Source of the DNA: Candidatus Enterococcus ferrettii
GTDB lineage: Bacteria; Bacillota; Bacilli; Lactobacillales; Enterococcaceae
Length of the DNA: 64,000 nt
Direction of reading: 5' to 3'
NCBI RefSeq assembly: GCF_017377655.1
Contig: NZ_JAFREL010000035.1
Coordinates: 57,526-121,525 of the forward strand
The position numbers and the translations under genes are program-made. The stretch's first letter is position 1. Every line of letters begins with the position of its first letter. This document shows positions 13,825 through 24,089 of this stretch, piece after piece. The notes under the pieces are model-generated. The model had not been told where the DNA came from. It searched no databases and worked only from the letters and a program-made list of their open reading frames with translations.

Positions 13825-14268
13825 ATGGTACAAAGCTTAGGGCGTCTAATTTCTATTTTATATCGAAAAAATCAAGGCTATTTGAATGACGCACTGGCAC
13901 CGCATGATCTGACGGCCAGTGAACAAGCAGTCTTAATGTATTTATATAAACATAACGAAATTTCGCAAGAAGAAATTGCCCACTATCTGCAGCTGGATAA
14001 GGCATCGATCACACGCACACTGCAATCATTAATTAACAAAGAGTTTGTCACCAAGAAAAAAGATACACTGGACAAGCGGTGCAATGTGGTTTCAATTACC
14101 ATTAAAGGTGAAGCCATCAAGCAAACAATTGTCGAAAAGCTGCAGGACTGGAATCAGTTCCTGCTGGAAGATTTTGACGAAGAGCAGCAGCAGTTTATTT
14201 ATGACAGCCTGCTGGAGATCGTTGAAAAAGTAGAAAAACACGAGGGTGAAAAAAATGGACGAAAGTAA
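13825..14268 (+). CDS. MarR-family transcriptional regulator
   Basis: A 147-residue winged-helix regulator. It has the classical MarR layout: N-terminal dimerisation helix, DNA-recognition segment EIAHYLQLDKASITRTLQSL, a wing with KKDTLDKRCNVVSIT (the conserved D-x-R of the wing) and a C-terminal dimer helix. The gene overlaps the start of the efflux gene by 14 bases, so the pair is an operon. MarR proteins usually respond to small aromatic compounds and here would release the MATE transporter gene. The ligand is unknown. Confidence 0.9.
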   Translation: MVQSLGRLISILYRKNQGYLNDALAPHDLTASEQAVLMYLYKHNEISQEEIAHYLQLDKASITRTLQSLINKEFVTKKKDTLDKRCNVVSITIKGEAIKQTIVEKLQDWNQFLLEDFDEEQQQFIYDSLLEIVEKVEKHEGEKNGRK

Positions 14269-15631
14269 AAATCCGTTAGGGACAGAAAAGGTGTCAAAAT
14301 TAATTATTCAATTTTCCATTCCAGCGATTATCGGAATGATTGTCAATGCGCTGTATAATGTGGTCGATCGAATTTATATCGGTAATGCGCCCAGCCTGGG
14401 ACAAAACGGTCTGGCTGGAATTACCATTGGTTTTCCGATTATGATTATTTTGATTGCGATTGGATTGCTGTTTGGTGTAGGTGGTGCGACCTTGTTTTCC
14501 ATTCGTTTGGGTGAAAAAAAGGTGCGAGAAGCGGAAGAGGCGATGGGGAATGCCTTTAGCTTGTTAATCATCAGCGGATTGCTGTTTATGCTGCTGGGAC
14601 AGTTGTTTTTAACTCGGGTACTGACACTTTTTGGTGCGAGTGCTACTGTTCTGCCGTATTCAATTGAGTATATGCGTATCATTTTCTTTGGTGCAATTTT
14701 CCAAATTGTTAGTTTGGGCATGAATAATTTTATGCGAGCGGATGGCCAGCCTAAACTGGCAATGATCACAATGTTTATGGGGGCCGGCGTCAATATTGTT
14801 TTGGACCCTGTGTTTATTTATGTATTTGATATGGGAATGGCTGGTGCAGCTTTTGCAACAATTTTGTCCCAATTTATTTCAATGGTTTGGATTTTAGCAT
14901 ACTTTTTAGGCAAACGCAGTCATCATAAAATTCATGCCCGAAATATGCGCTTAAACTGGCAGACATCGACTCGATTAACCACACTTGGTTTGCCATCTTT
15001 CTTTATCCAATTGGCTAACAGTCTGTTAAATGTAGCTTTAAACGTAAATCTTACTACTTATGGTGGTGATATTGCTGTTTCTGGTATGGGAATTGTCAAC
15101 AGTATCCAAACGATTCTTTTAATGCCTATTACTGGTTTAGTACAAGGCACGCAGCCAATTATCAGCTTTAACCATGGTGCGAAGAAATTTCAACGGGTTT
15201 GGCAGGCGCAAAAGATCGCGATTACTTCTGCTACAGCGATCGTGGTTCTTGGCTGGATTATTACTCGAATAGCTCCTGAGCTGCTGGTATCGATGTTTAA
15301 TCGGGACCCAGAATTGATGTCCTTTAGCTCCTTTGCACTACAGGCTTGGTTCTCTTGTCTGCCAGTTATTGGTTTTCAAATCGTAGCGTCAAATTATTTT
15401 CAGGCGACTGGAAAAACAACAATCGCAATTATTTTGACACTTACTCGTCAATTTTTACTGCTGCTACCAGCAATCTTTATTTTCTCCAATGTTTGGGGAT
15501 TAGAAGGAATTTTGTACGCTGCTCCGTTTTCTGATGCGGTATCTGTTTTACTGACCGGCAGTTTGTATGTCTTAGCAATGCGAAAATTAAGACATGAAAT
15601 CCGGCTGAATGATCAGTTGGATTTTGAATAA
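14255..15631 (+). CDS. MATE-family efflux transporter
   Basis: A 12-helix inner membrane antiporter of 458 residues, similar in size and motifs to MepA-type multidrug exporters (KLIIQFSIPAIIGMIVNALY, VDRIYIGN, GMNNFMRADGQPKLAM and the matching second half QPIISFNHGAK). The start is the ATG at 14255, eight bases after GAGGG; a GTG at 14246 would leave no room for the SD. It is translationally coupled to the MarR gene and ends at a strong terminator. The probable role is Na+ or proton driven export of cationic drugs or metabolites. Confidence 0.9.
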   Translation: MDESKNPLGTEKVSKLIIQFSIPAIIGMIVNALYNVVDRIYIGNAPSLGQNGLAGITIGFPIMIILIAIGLLFGVGGATLFSIRLGEKKVREAEEAMGNAFSLLIISGLLFMLLGQLFLTRVLTLFGASATVLPYSIEYMRIIFFGAIFQIVSLGMNNFMRADGQPKLAMITMFMGAGVNIVLDPVFIYVFDMGMAGAAFATILSQFISMVWILAYFLGKRSHHKIHARNMRLNWQTSTRLTTLGLPSFFIQLANSLLNVALNVNLTTYGGDIAVSGMGIVNSIQTILLMPITGLVQGTQPIISFNHGAKKFQRVWQAQKIAITSATAIVVLGWIITRIAPELLVSMFNRDPELMSFSSFALQAWFSCLPVIGFQIVASNYFQATGKTTIAIILTLTRQFLLLLPAIFIFSNVWGLEGILYAAPFSDAVSVLLTGSLYVLAMRKLRHEIRLNDQLDFE

Positions 15632-15636
15632 TATAC

Positions 15637-15672
15637 AAAAGATCCGCAAGTTTTTTGAGCTTGCGGATCTTT
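15637..15672. terminator. Bidirectional terminator after the MATE gene
   Basis: AAAGATCCGCAAG (15638-15650) pairs with CTTGCGGATCTTT (15660-15672). It lies between convergent genes. Confidence 0.88.
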
Positions 15673-15684
15673 GTGTGTCTGTAT

Positions 15685-16299
15685 CTAAAAGCGAGTCGTT
15701 TTATGGATAGTGGGTTTCTTTTGATAGTCAGGACCCTTGAAACGATTTTTGAAGCGTTTTGGCAATAATAAAGCCAATAGCTCAAAAGGGGTGGCCAGAA
15801 TGGTCCAAGCAACCTGACGAGCATTTGGATGATACCTGTAGACTTTCGTAAGACTGACATGCAGAATAATTAGACCTGGAACCAGCAGCAAGGCGGTTTG
15901 CCAATGCTCGTTCCACCCAGTGAAGTGCTGCAAAATACTAAGACCTAACGGATACAGATAAAAAAGTGTGGTAATCATATTTACGCGCCAGCTTCTAGTT
16001 AACAAACGAATGTTTAGCAAGAAAAAGATTGCTGACAAAACAATCCCTAATGGCGGGAAAAGACTTACCAGAAAAGAATAAGCGATGCCCCAAATGATTA
16101 ATCCCGGGCCCTTGATTAAAGCTGTGACTAATATCAATAAGCCGATTGTCCATAATTGATTCTGGATCGTGGCGACACTCAGAAAACTAAAAATCGCTAA
16201 AACCACCCAATGCCAGATACTGCTTAACGGCGCTTTTTCCGGGAATTTTTGCTTCAAAGCTTTGGCCGCATTCGGATAATCTCGTTGAAAATTATGCAT
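15685..16299 (-). CDS. Hypothetical multi-pass membrane protein
   Basis: A 204-residue protein with about five hydrophobic helices (WHWVVLAIFSFLSVAT, LWTIGLLILVTALI, LIIWGIAYSFLVSL and others). It has a charged N terminus (FQRDYPNAAKALKQKFPEK) and a basic C-terminal tail. I do not recognise a characterised family. It has its own ribosome binding site (GGAGGC before the ATG at 16299) and no obvious operon partner. Confidence 0.65.
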   Translation of the reverse strand: MHNFQRDYPNAAKALKQKFPEKAPLSSIWHWVVLAIFSFLSVATIQNQLWTIGLLILVTALIKGPGLIIWGIAYSFLVSLFPPLGIVLSAIFFLLNIRLLTRSWRVNMITTLFYLYPLGLSILQHFTGWNEHWQTALLLVPGLIILHVSLTKVYRYHPNARQVAWTILATPFELLALLLPKRFKNRFKGPDYQKKPTIHKTTRF

Positions 16300-16582
16300 A
16301 AAAAGCCTCCAATTCAGATAGTTGAAATAAATGGCCAGTTTTTAAACGAACGAACTGACATTCTATATCATTATAGAAACTTTCTGCTCAACTTACATCC
16401 GACTAAAGACTGAGCACCAGTTAATCCTCTTCACGAGTACTGATTGATCCACCATAAGTTAAAACTACCTATAGAAATCGGCCATTTCTGCATTTACTAG
16501 AAGATTGTAGTAAAATGGTAAACGGACAAGAAACTACTACTTGGATAACAAGACATAGATAAAATATAAGGAGCGAATATGT

Positions 16583-17351
16583 ATGCTTTTTGATTCACAC
16601 ACACATTTAAATGCGGAACAATTTAAAGATGAAATTCCTGAAACTGTAGAGCGAGCTAAAGAGCTTGGTGTTACAGAGATGGCTGTTGTAGGCTTTGAAA
16701 CACCAACGATTGAAAAAAGCTTAGAGCTTAGCCAAACCTATGAAGGCATCTACTCAATTATTGGCTGGCATCCTACTGAGGCGGGCAGCTATACAAAAGC
16801 GATAGAGGAAAAGCTGATCCAGCAATTAACCTTGCCAAAGGTAGTTGCTTTAGGTGAAATCGGTTTGGATTATCATTGGATGGAAGACCCAAAAGAAGTA
16901 CAAGACAAGGTTTTTCGTCGTCAAATTGCTATTGCAAAAGAAATGAACTTGCCTATCAGCATCCACACTCGGGAAGCTTTGGAGGATACTTACAACGTAT
17001 TGAAGGAAGAAGACATCCGGTCTATCGGCGGGATTATGCACAGCTTCAGTGGCGATGATGAATGGGCCAAGCGTTTCCTAGATTTAGGAATGCACATTTC
17101 TTTTTCTGGTGTTGTTACCTTTAAGAATGCGCCAGAAGTCCAAGCGGCTGCCAAGGCAGTGCCTTTAGATAAGCTGTTAGTAGAAACAGATGCGCCTTAT
17201 TTGGCACCGATGCCTTACCGAGGCAAACGTAATGAACCTGGGTATACTCGTTACGTAGCAGAGAAGATAGCTGAACTGCGGGAACTATCGTTAGCAGACG
17301 TTGCGCAGCAGACAACCGAAAATGCCCATCGCTTGTTTAGGATTGGTGCCC

Positions 17352-17359
<8 letters not shown>
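16583..17359 (+). CDS. tatD: TatD-family metal-dependent DNase
   Basis: A 258-residue TIM-barrel metallohydrolase. The metal ligands are visible: DSHTHLN at the N terminus (HxH), GEIGLDYHW, the His in SIHTRE, MHSFSG and the Asp in [10 protein letters not shown]. Family members act as 3'-5' exonucleases or DNases. AGGAG lies 10 bases before the ATG. The gene overlaps rnmV by eight bases and begins the conserved Firmicutes unit tatD-rnmV-rsmA, which links rRNA processing and modification. Confidence 0.93.
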
Positions 17360-18819
<1,460 letters not shown>

Positions 18820-18888
18820 ATTAAAAACGAGAAGTAGCTCTGCTATCTTATCTAGAAATTAATTATACTGTTTGCAAGGAGGCATCAC

Positions 18889-20007
18889 ATGAAGAAATTA
18901 ATTTACGGCTCTATGGTCGGGCTGTTGGCCTTGGGATTGCTGTCGGCCTGCAGTCAAAAAGAGAAAAAAGAAGAAACCAAACAATCAGCGGCAGTGGAAA
19001 CACCTGCAAAAAAAGGGGACACCATTGAAGCATCGGACTACAATGATGTGGATAACTGGTTAGCTAAAACAACAGATCCTACTGATCCAGCTGATGTATT
19101 CATTTTATATCCGACTGCTTATCAAAAGCAGGGGAATCAATCACCCGTTTCAAAAATAGACAACTTAAGCATGAGAGCGGGAGCACAGGTTTTCTTGGCC
19201 AACCAAGGATCAGCTTTTGAAAGCAGCGGGAATGTCTTTGCACCCTATTACCGTCAGCTAGACGCGAATTGGTTATTAACTCAATCAAAAGAAAAACAAG
19301 AAGAATATGTCAATGGAGTGCCTAAAGCAGATGTTTTGGCAGCTTTTCACTACTATATTGAGAATTACAACAATGGCCGGCCATTCATTTTAGTCGGACA
19401 CTCTCAAGGAGCGGCGATGGTCAAAGAAATTTTGTTTGACTATTTGAAAAAGAATCCTGAAGTAAATGACCGTATGGTGGCAGCTTATGTTCTAGGACAA
19501 TCTGTCACACAAGCAGAGCTGGACGCCAATCCGCAAGCGAAATTTGCCAGCGGTTCGGACGATACTGGCGTAATTGTTTCTTACAATACCGTCTCTGAGA
19601 ACTTCACAGGAGAGCTGTCTACCAGCGCTCCTGGAGCGATTGCCATTAATCCAATCACTTGGACCAGAGATGAAACACCCGCACCAGTAGAGGCGAATTT
19701 AGGCTCTTATGTACGTAACGATGAAGGTAACTATGAAAAAGCAATGGGGATTGCAGATGCACGAGTAGATACGGCTCGAGGGCTAGTCATTTGCTCAACT
19801 GCTGATGTTTCTCGTTATGCGATGCCAGAGAGTACACGGAAAATATTCCCGGAAGGCTCCTTCCACAACAATGATATTAGCTTTTATTACTACAATCTGC
19901 AGCAAAATGCTGAAAATCGAGTGGCTCAATATTTAGCTGCTCATCCGCAAGCGCCAGCTGCCGAAGAGTCTATCCCCACAGAAACGACGGGCGAGCCAGT
20001 CCAATAA
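18889..20007 (+). CDS. DUF3089 alpha/beta-hydrolase-like lipoprotein
   Basis: A 372-residue secreted lipoprotein. The signal peptide ends in the lipobox LLSAC (Cys at about residue 21). The domain then begins with ADVFILYPTAYQKQGN and has the nucleophile elbow VGHSQGAAMV (Ser about 168), both typical of the DUF3089 family, which has an alpha/beta-hydrolase fold. The C-terminal tail is Pro/Glu/Thr-rich. AAGGAGG precedes the ATG, and an -10-like TATACT lies about 25 bases upstream. It is monocistronic between two terminators. The natural substrate is unknown; an esterase or acyl-hydrolase at the cell surface is the likely activity. Confidence 0.82.
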   Translation: MKKLIYGSMVGLLALGLLSACSQKEKKEETKQSAAVETPAKKGDTIEASDYNDVDNWLAKTTDPTDPADVFILYPTAYQKQGNQSPVSKIDNLSMRAGAQVFLANQGSAFESSGNVFAPYYRQLDANWLLTQSKEKQEEYVNGVPKADVLAAFHYYIENYNNGRPFILVGHSQGAAMVKEILFDYLKKNPEVNDRMVAAYVLGQSVTQAELDANPQAKFASGSDDTGVIVSYNTVSENFTGELSTSAPGAIAINPITWTRDETPAPVEANLGSYVRNDEGNYEKAMGIADARVDTARGLVICSTADVSRYAMPESTRKIFPEGSFHNNDISFYYYNLQQNAENRVAQYLAAHPQAPAAEESIPTETTGEPVQ

Positions 20008-20013
20008 TTGATT

Positions 20014-20062
20014 AGAACTAATCTAACGCCGCTTTATTGCCACTTAGATTAGTTCTTTTTTT
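20014..20062 (+). terminator. Terminator of the DUF3089 lipoprotein gene
   Basis: AGAACTAATCTAA (20014-20026) pairs perfectly with TTAGATTAGTTCT (20044-20056), followed by T residues. Confidence 0.88.
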
Positions 20063-20149
20063 GATGAGTTTGTACATCACTAAACAAGCAAAGGAGTCGT
20101 CAATTTTCTAAACTTTTCGTATAGTAAATGGAGAAAGTGGGGAATTAGT

Positions 20150-21094
20150 ATGGATTATCGTGTTTTACTTTATTACCAATATACACCAATTGCAGATCCT
20201 GAGCAGTTTGCTAAGGAGCACTTGGCTTTTTGTCGCGCGTTGAATTTAAAAGGACGTATCTTAGTGGCCGAAGAAGGCATCAACGGAACCTTGTCAGGAA
20301 CCAAGGAAGCAACCGACCGATACATGGATTTCATGCATCAAGATGAACGCTTCAAGGATACCTTTTTCAAGATGGACGAAAGCGAAGAACATGCCTTCAA
20401 AAAGATGTTTGTTCGGCCTCGCAAGGAATTGGTTTCTTTAAATCTAGAAGAGGATATCAATCCTAAGAAGTTAACCGGAAAGTATTTAGAGCCGAAAGAT
20501 TTTAAAGCAGCATTATTAGATGAAAATACTGTAGTTATTGATGCGAGAAACGATTACGAATATGATTTGGGACATTTTCGTGGAGCCGTTCGACCAGATA
20601 TTCGAGCCTTTCGCGAGTTGCCTGAATGGATTCGTGCAAATAAAGAACAGTTTATGGACAAAAAAGTAGTGACCTACTGCACTGGCGGGATTCGTTGTGA
20701 GAAATTTTCTGGTTGGATGCTGCGGGAAGGATTTGAAGATGTGGCCCAGCTCCATGGCGGAATTGCTAACTACGGAAAAGATCCGGCTACCAAGGGTGAA
20801 CTTTGGGATGGTCAAATGTATGTCTTTGATGAACGAATCAGTGTAGAAATCAATCAGGTCGATAAGCAAATTGTAGGCAAAGAGTGGTTTGATGGAACTC
20901 CTTGTGAACGGTATATCAACTGCAGCAACCCCGAATGCAATCGCCAAATTTTAGTTTCCGAAGAAAATGAAGCACGCTATTTAGGCGCTTGTTGCTATGA
21001 CTGTGCAAGTCATGAGCATAATCGATATGAAGCGGAGCACGGATTATCTGAGGCTGAAAAACAAAGCCGTTTGGAAAAAATACTGAATCGTTAG
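20150..21094 (+). CDS. trhO: tRNA uridine(34) hydroxylase, rhodanese family
   Basis: TrhO adds the oxygen of 5-hydroxyuridine at the wobble position of several tRNAs. The 314-residue protein has the N-terminal acylphosphatase-like domain ([17 protein letters not shown]) and a central rhodanese domain with the catalytic Cys in [15 protein letters not shown] (about residue 177). Its C-terminal part is Cys-rich ([11 protein letters not shown] and [10 protein letters not shown]), as usual in the Gram-positive branch. It starts at the ATG at 20150 after a GGGGAAT site and ends at a hairpin terminator. Confidence 0.93.
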   Translation: MDYRVLLYYQYTPIADPEQFAKEHLAFCRALNLKGRILVAEEGINGTLSGTKEATDRYMDFMHQDERFKDTFFKMDESEEHAFKKMFVRPRKELVSLNLEEDINPKKLTGKYLEPKDFKAALLDENTVVIDARNDYEYDLGHFRGAVRPDIRAFRELPEWIRANKEQFMDKKVVTYCTGGIRCEKFSGWMLREGFEDVAQLHGGIANYGKDPATKGELWDGQMYVFDERISVEINQVDKQIVGKEWFDGTPCERYINCSNPECNRQILVSEENEARYLGACCYDCASHEHNRYEAEHGLSEAEKQSRLEKILNR

Positions 21095-21121
21095 AAGCAT
21101 GAGCATCATGCTTCTTTTTTT
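21093..21121 (+). terminator. Terminator of trhO
   Basis: AGAAGCATGA and TCATGCTTCT form a ten-base stem with a three-base loop and a T run. Confidence 0.88.
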
Positions 21122-21182
21122 GTGTCTTGACACATCCGGTAGTTTCAACTAAACTAGAACACAGTCATATATGTCAAGACAC
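21121..21182 (+). promoter_or_regulatory. Promoter flanked by two TGTC-NN-GACA operators (NiaR-like)
   Basis: The palindrome TGTGTCTTGACACA (21121-21134) overlaps the -35 box TTGACA (21127-21132). TAAACT (21150-21155) is 17 bases downstream. A second palindrome TGTCAAGACA (21172-21181) lies just before the ribosome binding site. The 11-base arms GTGTCTTGACA and TGTCAAGACAC are exact inverted copies. TGTC-WW-GACA resembles the site of the niacin repressor NiaR (from memory), which fits the gene behind it. Confidence 0.6.
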
Positions 21183-21194
21183 TTGGAGGAAATA

Positions 21195-21806
21195 ATGAAA
21201 AATAATTCTGTTAAGCATTTAACGATTTCAGCTTTACTAATTGGGTTAGGGGTGCTGATTCCAATGATTATGCCGAAGGTGGTAATCCCGCCAGCTTCCT
21301 TCACCTTAGCCAGTCATGTACCCGTCTTTATTGCGATGTTCTTTTCACCAGGAATGGCTGTGGCGGTGGTCTTAGGAACGGCATTTGGTTTCTTCATTTC
21401 GACTTCACCAATTATTGCTTTACGCGCACTGTCCCATTTAGTATTCGCCGTAATAGGCGCATACTATTTGCAAAAGCATCCCGAGATTGTATTCAAAAAA
21501 GGCCAATTCACTTTAGCCAACGGCAAATTTCAACTATTTAATCTAATTATCGCTATCATTCATTCTGCGGTTGAAATGGTTGTGGTCAGTGTTTTCTACT
21601 TTATGGGGAACATGCCGGATACTTACTACTCACAAGGATACATCTATACCGTTTTTGTACTGATGGGAATTGGCGGTGTGGTCCACAGCTTGGTGGATTA
21701 CAATATTGCCTACTTTATTTCCGGCACGTTATACAAGCATTTCAACTTACCAATCTTTGATAAAGCAATCAAGCATGAGAAAGAATTGAAGAAAGTAATC
21801 GCCTAA
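21195..21806 (+). CDS. niaX: ECF transporter substrate-binding (S) component, probable niacin transporter
   Basis: A 203-residue integral membrane protein with about six helices. The opening LTISALLIGLGVLIPMIMPK, followed by ASFTLASHVPVFIAMFFSPG, matches the NiaX-like group of energy-coupling-factor S components. These capture a vitamin and dock on a shared EcfAAT module coded elsewhere. TTGGAGGAAA before the ATG at 21195 decides the start against an in-frame ATG at 21171, which would lie inside the operator. The NiaR-like sites in the promoter support niacin or nicotinamide as substrate. The specificity remains inference. Confidence 0.75.
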   Translation: MKNNSVKHLTISALLIGLGVLIPMIMPKVVIPPASFTLASHVPVFIAMFFSPGMAVAVVLGTAFGFFISTSPIIALRALSHLVFAVIGAYYLQKHPEIVFKKGQFTLANGKFQLFNLIIAIIHSAVEMVVVSVFYFMGNMPDTYYSQGYIYTVFVLMGIGGVVHSLVDYNIAYFISGTLYKHFNLPIFDKAIKHEKELKKVIA

Positions 21807-21807
21807 T

Positions 21808-21830
21808 CGCAGTTTTTACTGCGGTTTTTT
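21808..21830 (+). terminator. Terminator of the ECF S component gene
   Basis: CGCAGT (21808-21813) pairs with ACTGCG (21818-21823), followed by six T. Confidence 0.8.
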
Positions 21831-21975
21831 GCATTTTAGAGGTCGTAAAAACAACTAAATATTTTTTGTTTTATAAAAAATATGAAAAAAGAAGACAAAA
21901 ACCGCGTGTTTAAAGGGGTTAGAGCACTTTAATAACAAACATTGGACAAAAAAGAATTTTCTAAAAAAGCAAGAC

Positions 21976-21981
21976 TATAAT
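21976..21981 (+). promoter_or_regulatory. -10 box ahead of the receiver-like regulator gene
   Basis: A consensus TATAAT lies 65 bases before the gene in an A+T-rich stretch. No good -35 was found, so an activator or an A-tract upstream element may assist. Confidence 0.4.
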
Positions 21982-22045
21982 ATTATTTTATTGTATAGTA
22001 ATAGAAAGTTTAATTTTTACAAAATTAATAAAAAAGAGGGAAAGC

Positions 22046-22729
22046 ATGATTAGAATACTACTACTAAGCAAAAATGTCTTGTCTGAGCAAGAACTGTTAC
22101 AGAAGCTGCAACGTTTGAACTTCGAAGTGTTTACATCTTCAAGTACGCTGCACTCGTTGATTGCTGGAGATCCTGGGGCTGATTTAGCCGATTATTTTTC
22201 CGTTGTGATTCTAAGTGAAACCATCTCCTGTCGAGAAGTCCAAACCGTTTTGCCGCGATTAGTAAAAGAAGGACGCCTAATTTTCCGTAAAGCGGACCGT
22301 TCATTTGTCGAGGAAGAGAAGTCTATCTTAAGTCAGGAACAAATTACTGACTGGATGTATTCTGAAGCCTCTACAGAAGAAATACGTGAATTGATTGCTT
22401 CTCCTTTTTACACTATGGGGGCAGAGAATCCAGTAACCCATACTTTTACGCAGGATCAATTCTCAAAAGTTGACAACAAGCAAATGGAAAATGTACTGGC
22501 TTCTTTATCAGCCAGCGAATTCAAGATTTTCCAAAAGTTAAAGCAGGAACGAGGGCATACTGTTGCTCGAGAAGAACTGTGTCAACTATTGTGGGCAGAA
22601 TCAACTCAATCAAGAATGGTTCAATTGTCCTCATTAATAAAAAATATGCGGGTAAAATTCAAAGCCAATGACATTGATGGTGAAATCATCCAAACTGTCT
22701 GGCGCAAGGGCTATATTTTAAAACAATAA
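22046..22729 (+). CDS. Orphan regulator: atypical receiver domain plus winged helix
   Basis: A 227-residue protein with two parts. Residues 1-115 look like a response-regulator receiver fold (IRILLLSKNVLSEQELLQKL, then the central strand FSVVILSETISCREV). The position of the phospho-acceptor Asp after the third strand is Ser/Glu (ILSET), so phosphorylation in the usual way is unlikely. Residues 150-227 form an OmpR-type winged helix (LSASEFKIFQKLKQERGHTV, then WRKGYIL). A paralogue with the same SETIS motif lies in the polysaccharide cluster at 38788-39495. There is no sensor kinase nearby. It probably binds DNA under a signal other than phosphorylation. The target genes are unknown; the neighbouring GH3 gene has its own promoter region. 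Confidence 0.75.
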   Translation: MIRILLLSKNVLSEQELLQKLQRLNFEVFTSSSTLHSLIAGDPGADLADYFSVVILSETISCREVQTVLPRLVKEGRLIFRKADRSFVEEEKSILSQEQITDWMYSEASTEEIRELIASPFYTMGAENPVTHTFTQDQFSKVDNKQMENVLASLSASEFKIFQKLKQERGHTVAREELCQLLWAESTQSRMVQLSSLIKNMRVKFKANDIDGEIIQTVWRKGYILKQ

Positions 22730-22733
22730 GTAG

Positions 22734-22766
22734 AAAGGTTCGGCTCCCAACAGCCGGACCTTTTTT
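22734..22766 (+). terminator. Terminator of the receiver-like regulator gene
   Basis: AAAGGTTCGGCT (22734-22745) pairs with AGCCGGACCTTT (one G-G mismatch), followed by T. Confidence 0.85.
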
Positions 22767-22867
22767 GGTAGAAACAGTTTTCAAAACTCCTGATGCCATG
22801 AAGTGAGTCTTTTTTTCGTAAAAGTTAAAAACTTCGTGTTAAAATGAAACGGTTGAAGGAGGCACTC

Positions 22868-24016
22868 ATGGCAAAAAATAGAGTTTATTTAGTATTCGCT
22901 GCATTGTTGGGACTTGCTTTAAGTGCATGCAGTACCAATTCTGGAACCGACAATACCAAAGAAAATCAGCAGTCATCTACTGCAGCACCAACTGCAGCAC
23001 CAAGTGTATCAGAAAAAGGACAGGTAAAGGACATGTTGGATCAAATGACAATCGAAGAAAAGGTAGGTCAGCTGTTCCTTGTCCGGGTTCCGTCAGAAAA
23101 CCAGTTGGAAGATATTCAAACCTATCATTTAGGCGGCTATTTGCTTTTTGATCGGGATATGCAGGGGGAAACAACTGATTCTCTGCAAAAGAAAATCAAA
23201 AGCTATCAGGAAACGAGCAAATACCCTATGCTGATTGGTTCTGATGAGGAAGGCGGGCTGGTTACTCGGCTGAGCCGCAACCAATTAATTGACCCGCCAT
23301 TTTCTAGCCCACAGGAACTCTACCAGGCTGGTGGATGGCAGGCAATCGTAGATGATATTACTCGTAAGGGCACCATTTTTCACGAATTAGGCATTCAAGT
23401 AGGGATGGCCCCAGATGCTGATGTTTCTACTGATCCTGAATCATTCATCTACGATCGTACTATTGGTATGGATGCTGCTGGTACCAGTGAATATGTGACA
23501 AAAAGCGTAGAAGCAATGAAGCAGGCTCAAATAGGTTCAACGTTAAAACACTTTCCTGGATATGGTAATAATCGGGATTCCCATGTGGAAATTGTCACCG
23601 ATGATCGTTCATTGGAAGAATTGCGCGGTAATGATTTCATACCTTTCAAGGCAGGGATTCAGGCTGGCGCAGACAGTATCATGGTTTCTCATAATATTGT
23701 GAATGCCCTTGATTCAGAACGACCAGCGTCTATTTCACCCAAAGTTCATGAAGTGATTCGCCAAGAATTAGGCTTTGATGGTGTGGTAATGACCGACGAT
23801 ATGGATATGGCAGGATTAGCGGCCTTCACCTCTCAAGAAGAAGCCGGGCTTCAAGCCTTGCAGGCTGGCAATGACTTGATTCTATCCTCAAGCTATAGCA
23901 GTCAAATACCTTACATTCTACAGGCAATTCAAAAGGGTGACTATAGCGAAGAGCAGCTGAATCAATCAGTTGAACGAGTGCTGCAATGGAAAGCTGAGTT
24001 GGGTTTAATAAAATAA
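22868..24016 (+). CDS. Glycoside hydrolase family 3 lipoprotein, NagZ-like beta-N-acetylhexosaminidase
   Basis: A 382-residue surface lipoprotein with lipobox LALSAC and a Ser/Thr/Ala linker. A single GH3 TIM-barrel follows. The NagZ signature is present as KHFPGYGNNRDSHVE (canonical KHFPGHG, here with Tyr at one position), with the catalytic Asp in VVMTDDMDMAG. The probable role is removal of N-acetylglucosamine from muropeptides or other glycans at the cell surface. The start is the ATG at 22868, five bases after AAGGAGGCA; an in-frame ATG at 22844 lies before the SD. It is monocistronic and convergent with the ABC exporter genes. Confidence 0.87.
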   Translation: MAKNRVYLVFAALLGLALSACSTNSGTDNTKENQQSSTAAPTAAPSVSEKGQVKDMLDQMTIEEKVGQLFLVRVPSENQLEDIQTYHLGGYLLFDRDMQGETTDSLQKKIKSYQETSKYPMLIGSDEEGGLVTRLSRNQLIDPPFSSPQELYQAGGWQAIVDDITRKGTIFHELGIQVGMAPDADVSTDPESFIYDRTIGMDAAGTSEYVTKSVEAMKQAQIGSTLKHFPGYGNNRDSHVEIVTDDRSLEELRGNDFIPFKAGIQAGADSIMVSHNIVNALDSERPASISPKVHEVIRQELGFDGVVMTDDMDMAGLAAFTSQEEAGLQALQAGNDLILSSSYSSQIPYILQAIQKGDYSEEQLNQSVERVLQWKAELGLIK

Positions 24017-24089
24017 AAAAATCTGCGCCTCTTGTAAGCAGCTCGACTAATTTAGCAGAGCTTGCTTCTTGCAAGAGGGCAGATTTTTT
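24015..24089. terminator. Large bidirectional terminator between the GH3 and ABC exporter genes
   Basis: AAAAAATCTGCGCCTCTTG pairs with CAAGAGGGCAGATTTTTT near 24072-24089. An inner stem (AAGCAGCTC with GAGCTTGCTT) lies inside the loop. A and T tracts on both sides serve both strands. Confidence 0.85.
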
